Shown here: piece by piece, positions 62,033 through 64,000 of the stretch
How the letters are laid out: every line of letters begins with the position of its first letter
How positions within the stretch are numbered: position 1 is the stretch's first letter
IMG/VR virus record: IMGVR_UViG_3300046534_001374
Coordinates: 1 to 64,000 of that record
Direction: 5' to 3' (one strand)
DNA length: 64,000 nt
Source: a virus
Made by a program: the position numbers and the translations under genes
The notes under the pieces: generated by a model
Told to the model about the DNA's origin: nothing
The model's database searches: none
What the model saw: the letters and a program-made list of their open reading frames with translations, nothing else

Positions 62033-64000
62033 TGTTATTTAATCCGCTTACAGATTTTCCTTCTTCCGAAGAAGTTATTAAAGACACAAATTCTATCAAT
62101 GCGATAAATTTAAATGGTCAACGATATCTATTTGCCGTGTGGTTGGATAATGGCAAACAAAAAATTCAAATACCAAGCAAATATCTTAATGAATTAAAAA
62201 TAGTTGATACTTTGTCTGAGTTTAAAACTTCTGGATCTCTTACCTACAGAGACCCAAATTTTAGTATTTTTAGATTGTTGTCCAAATTGGTTAATATATT
62301 AGATGACGGCTGTATCAAAAATACCGAAGCCGAACGACAGAAAGTTACAGATTTTGCTTTTAGAGGTTCTGGTAGTGAGAGAATACATATTAAACTGTTG
62401 CCTATATCGGGTGATGGTGATGTTGATGTGTTGAAAACTCAACAAAAAATGTCTTCAGGCGGATGGACTATTAAACAAACTTTCGTTATAACTAAAATCG
62501 AAAACACCCCTTCTCCGCTTTCTGCGAAAAACTACCGAATCGACTTTGAGGATGTAATAACGCACGTATTAGAGAGTTACAGAATTACGGAATTCCCATG
62601 TAGTTCAATTGGGAAGAACGGAATTCCTGAAGAAATAGTTTCGGTGTCTGATTCTCAAACGGGAACGACCAAACCAGATAAACCCGCAATCGAACCGGAT
62701 GGGTCGAAACAAGAAACGAGTTCGGGTGAGGGTATTTCGGGTTCCCCTACGGAAACACCTCCTTCGGAAAACTCCCCCAATACAGCCGCTCAGGAGGCTT
62801 CTGGTGCTAGCGCGGACCCAGAAGAGACATCTAATGAGACATCGGGCTATCCGACACACGGAGAAGGAAAAAACTCCGTTGATGCCGCAAAAACGGGAGA
62901 GGCTATTTATTGGATTATCCATAAAGCATTAACAGAATATTACGTTAAAACTGGATTTGATGTTCGGGGATACTTACCTAAGATCAAATTTAAAAATGGT
63001 GAATATGTTGTTGACGATATTGAATTAAAAGGCAAAAAGACTAACCGCATCAAGACCAAAACAGGTATGGTGAAGACGGTGCTTGACAAGAATCCTGAAG
63101 ATGTGTGGGATTTCGGACCTAATGATAGTTTGTTATTAGCCACTCTAAATGGAGTGGGTGGCACCCATTTACTGTTAGACAAATTTCTAAAGATTCATGT
63201 TTCGGGCGTTGAACACGAAAAATCTGAATTCCTAGATCCCGAAAATAAATCACTCTCAAATCTTAACTGGGAACCTTGCTTATTACATAAAACTAGACCC
63301 GCCAACGAAAACGATAGCCTCACAATAACACTAAGACCCATCTCCTCATGGATGAATAACTTTGGATCTCTTGATGGGGATATTGGCGATGAATATATGG
63401 ACTCTTTCACCTTCAAAAACGAAGAGGATTTTATAAACAAAAGCCTCGGAACTATTAAAGGGTTTATAAACAATTTAACCTTTTGTGAAAATATTGATGC
63501 TAAGGCAAAAAACGTAGCCACACCTATTGATAGGTTTGTTTACGATCCTTTAAGTCCTGAAGACTCTGTTAAATTTATTGTTCCTCATATTGCAGAGCAC
63601 AATGGCCCTAGAAAAGCATACATAGCTGAAGTTGAAGGTGGTTTTGAATATTGTAAAAAATATGTGTCCGAACTATATATTAAAGCTTTCGCACCTAAAA
63701 AAGATTCAAAACACAGACACGGTATGGTCAATATTGATGACGACCAGAATCTAAAGAATCAAGATGCCAATGTTAAAATTAGAATCCAAAATAGAATACC
63801 AACTAAAACTTCTTTGGTTGCTTTGGGTAGAAATCGTCTGATTAAAAATATCATATTCTTTAATGATCTTTTAAGCTTTAGAATAGAAGGCTCTACCCAT
63901 AGACAAAGTGGCAACTTCTTTAGTGTTGACCTAGCTGGCGGAACGGACCCCTTTGACGAAAATCTAAATAGATTGCTCGGTGTTTGGTGGTGCGCGCAGG
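62032..64000 (+). CDS. Baseplate hub-like protein (gp27-like), cut by the right edge
   Basis: The frame begins MLFNPLTDFPSSEEVIKDT, sharing TAATG with the previous stop, and stays open for 656 codons to the window end. It has a P/T/S/E-rich linker at about residue 203-285. Near the edge, T-H-R-Q-S-G-N-F-F-S-V-D-L and L-L-G-V-W-W resemble the end of gp27/late-control-D hub proteins. The 3' end is outside the window. Confidence 0.6.
   Translation, partial: MLFNPLTDFPSSEEVIKDTNSINAINLNGQRYLFAVWLDNGKQKIQIPSKYLNELKIVDTLSEFKTSGSLTYRDPNFSIFRLLSKLVNILDDGCIKNTEAERQKVTDFAFRGSGSERIHIKLLPISGDGDVDVLKTQQKMSSGGWTIKQTFVITKIENTPSPLSAKNYRIDFEDVITHVLESYRITEFPCSSIGKNGIPEEIVSVSDSQTGTTKPDKPAIEPDGSKQETSSGEGISGSPTETPPSENSPNTAAQEASGASADPEETSNETSGYPTHGEGKNSVDAAKTGEAIYWIIHKALTEYYVKTGFDVRGYLPKIKFKNGEYVVDDIELKGKKTNRIKTKTGMVKTVLDKNPEDVWDFGPNDSLLLATLNGVGGTHLLLDKFLKIHVSGVEHEKSEFLDPENKSLSNLNWEPCLLHKTRPANENDSLTITLRPISSWMNNFGSLDGDIGDEYMDSFTFKNEEDFINKSLGTIKGFINNLTFCENIDAKAKNVATPIDRFVYDPLSPEDSVKFIVPHIAEHNGPRKAYIAEVEGGFEYCKKYVSELYIKAFAPKKDSKHRHGMVNIDDDQNLKNQDANVKIRIQNRIPTKTSLVALGRNRLIKNIIFFNDLLSFRIEGSTHRQSGNFFSVDLAGGTDPFDENLNRLLGVWWCAQ

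Noticed and set aside
1-64000. CRISPR array
   Set aside because: The repeats found are tandem protein repeats, paired RNA elements or tRNA similarities. No set of evenly spaced short repeats with unique spacers is present.

Overview
The window is a 64 kb piece of a T4-type myovirus genome (tailed phage, low GC). The evidence is a gp6-like baseplate wedge protein, a gp25-like wedge protein, gp27-, gp48- and gp54-like hub and tube proteins, rIIA and rIIB homologues, a gp44-like clamp-loader ATPase, a class I ribonucleotide reductase pair, T4-type late-promoter words (TATAAATA, CTAAATA) next to late genes, and small proteins with a T4-style capsid-targeting leader ending in (L/I)-x-E. The host cannot be named. 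Early promoters are sigma70-like (TTGACA, 16-17 bases, TATAAT-like), while Shine-Dalgarno sequences are rare.

Layout. 1-9 kb: a nucleotidyltransferase, a small glycan-modification group (GT25-like, FkbM-like methyltransferase, two DxD glycosyltransferases), then a minus-strand virion block ending in a PKD protein, a large lectin/propeller-like protein and gp6. 9-14 kb: two copies of a structured RNA, each ahead of a small coiled-coil gene, then rIIB and rIIA. 14-26 kb: an accessory region with ADP-ribosylglycohydrolase, a 2H phosphoesterase, a run of packaged-protein genes, a nuclease, and a plus-strand glycosyltransferase/sulfotransferase pair. 26-42 kb: a long minus-strand tRNA field (about 30 canonical tRNAs in the whole window, plus unusual ones) mixed with small early genes, a PARP with a WGR domain, a PQ-loop membrane protein, a secreted trypsin-like lipoprotein and a homing endonuclease. 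42.5-64 kb: core genes, with baseplate proteins, MazG-like, a metallophosphoesterase, the clamp loader, an amidase endolysin, ribonucleotide reductase, and plus-strand adhesion and hub proteins running off the right edge.

Most notable features. (1) Nine or ten proteins share a short N-terminal helix ending in (L/I)-x-E, best read as a cleavable head-targeting signal. The cargo includes a 2H phosphoesterase and a GNAT-like enzyme, and one cargo domain has a paralogue without the leader. (2) Three copies of a cassette consist of a promoter, a 23-25 codon ORF, an intrinsic terminator and a conserved 48-nt RNA element. (3) Many tRNA-like genes carry inserted hairpins or lack the standard elbow; in tRNA-Ile(GAT) a 34-nt insert sits just after U33. 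(4) Other repeated structured RNAs occur, one with compensatory base changes. (5) An ADP-ribosylation writer and an eraser are both encoded. All of this comes from reading the sequence by eye; no searches or folding programs were run.
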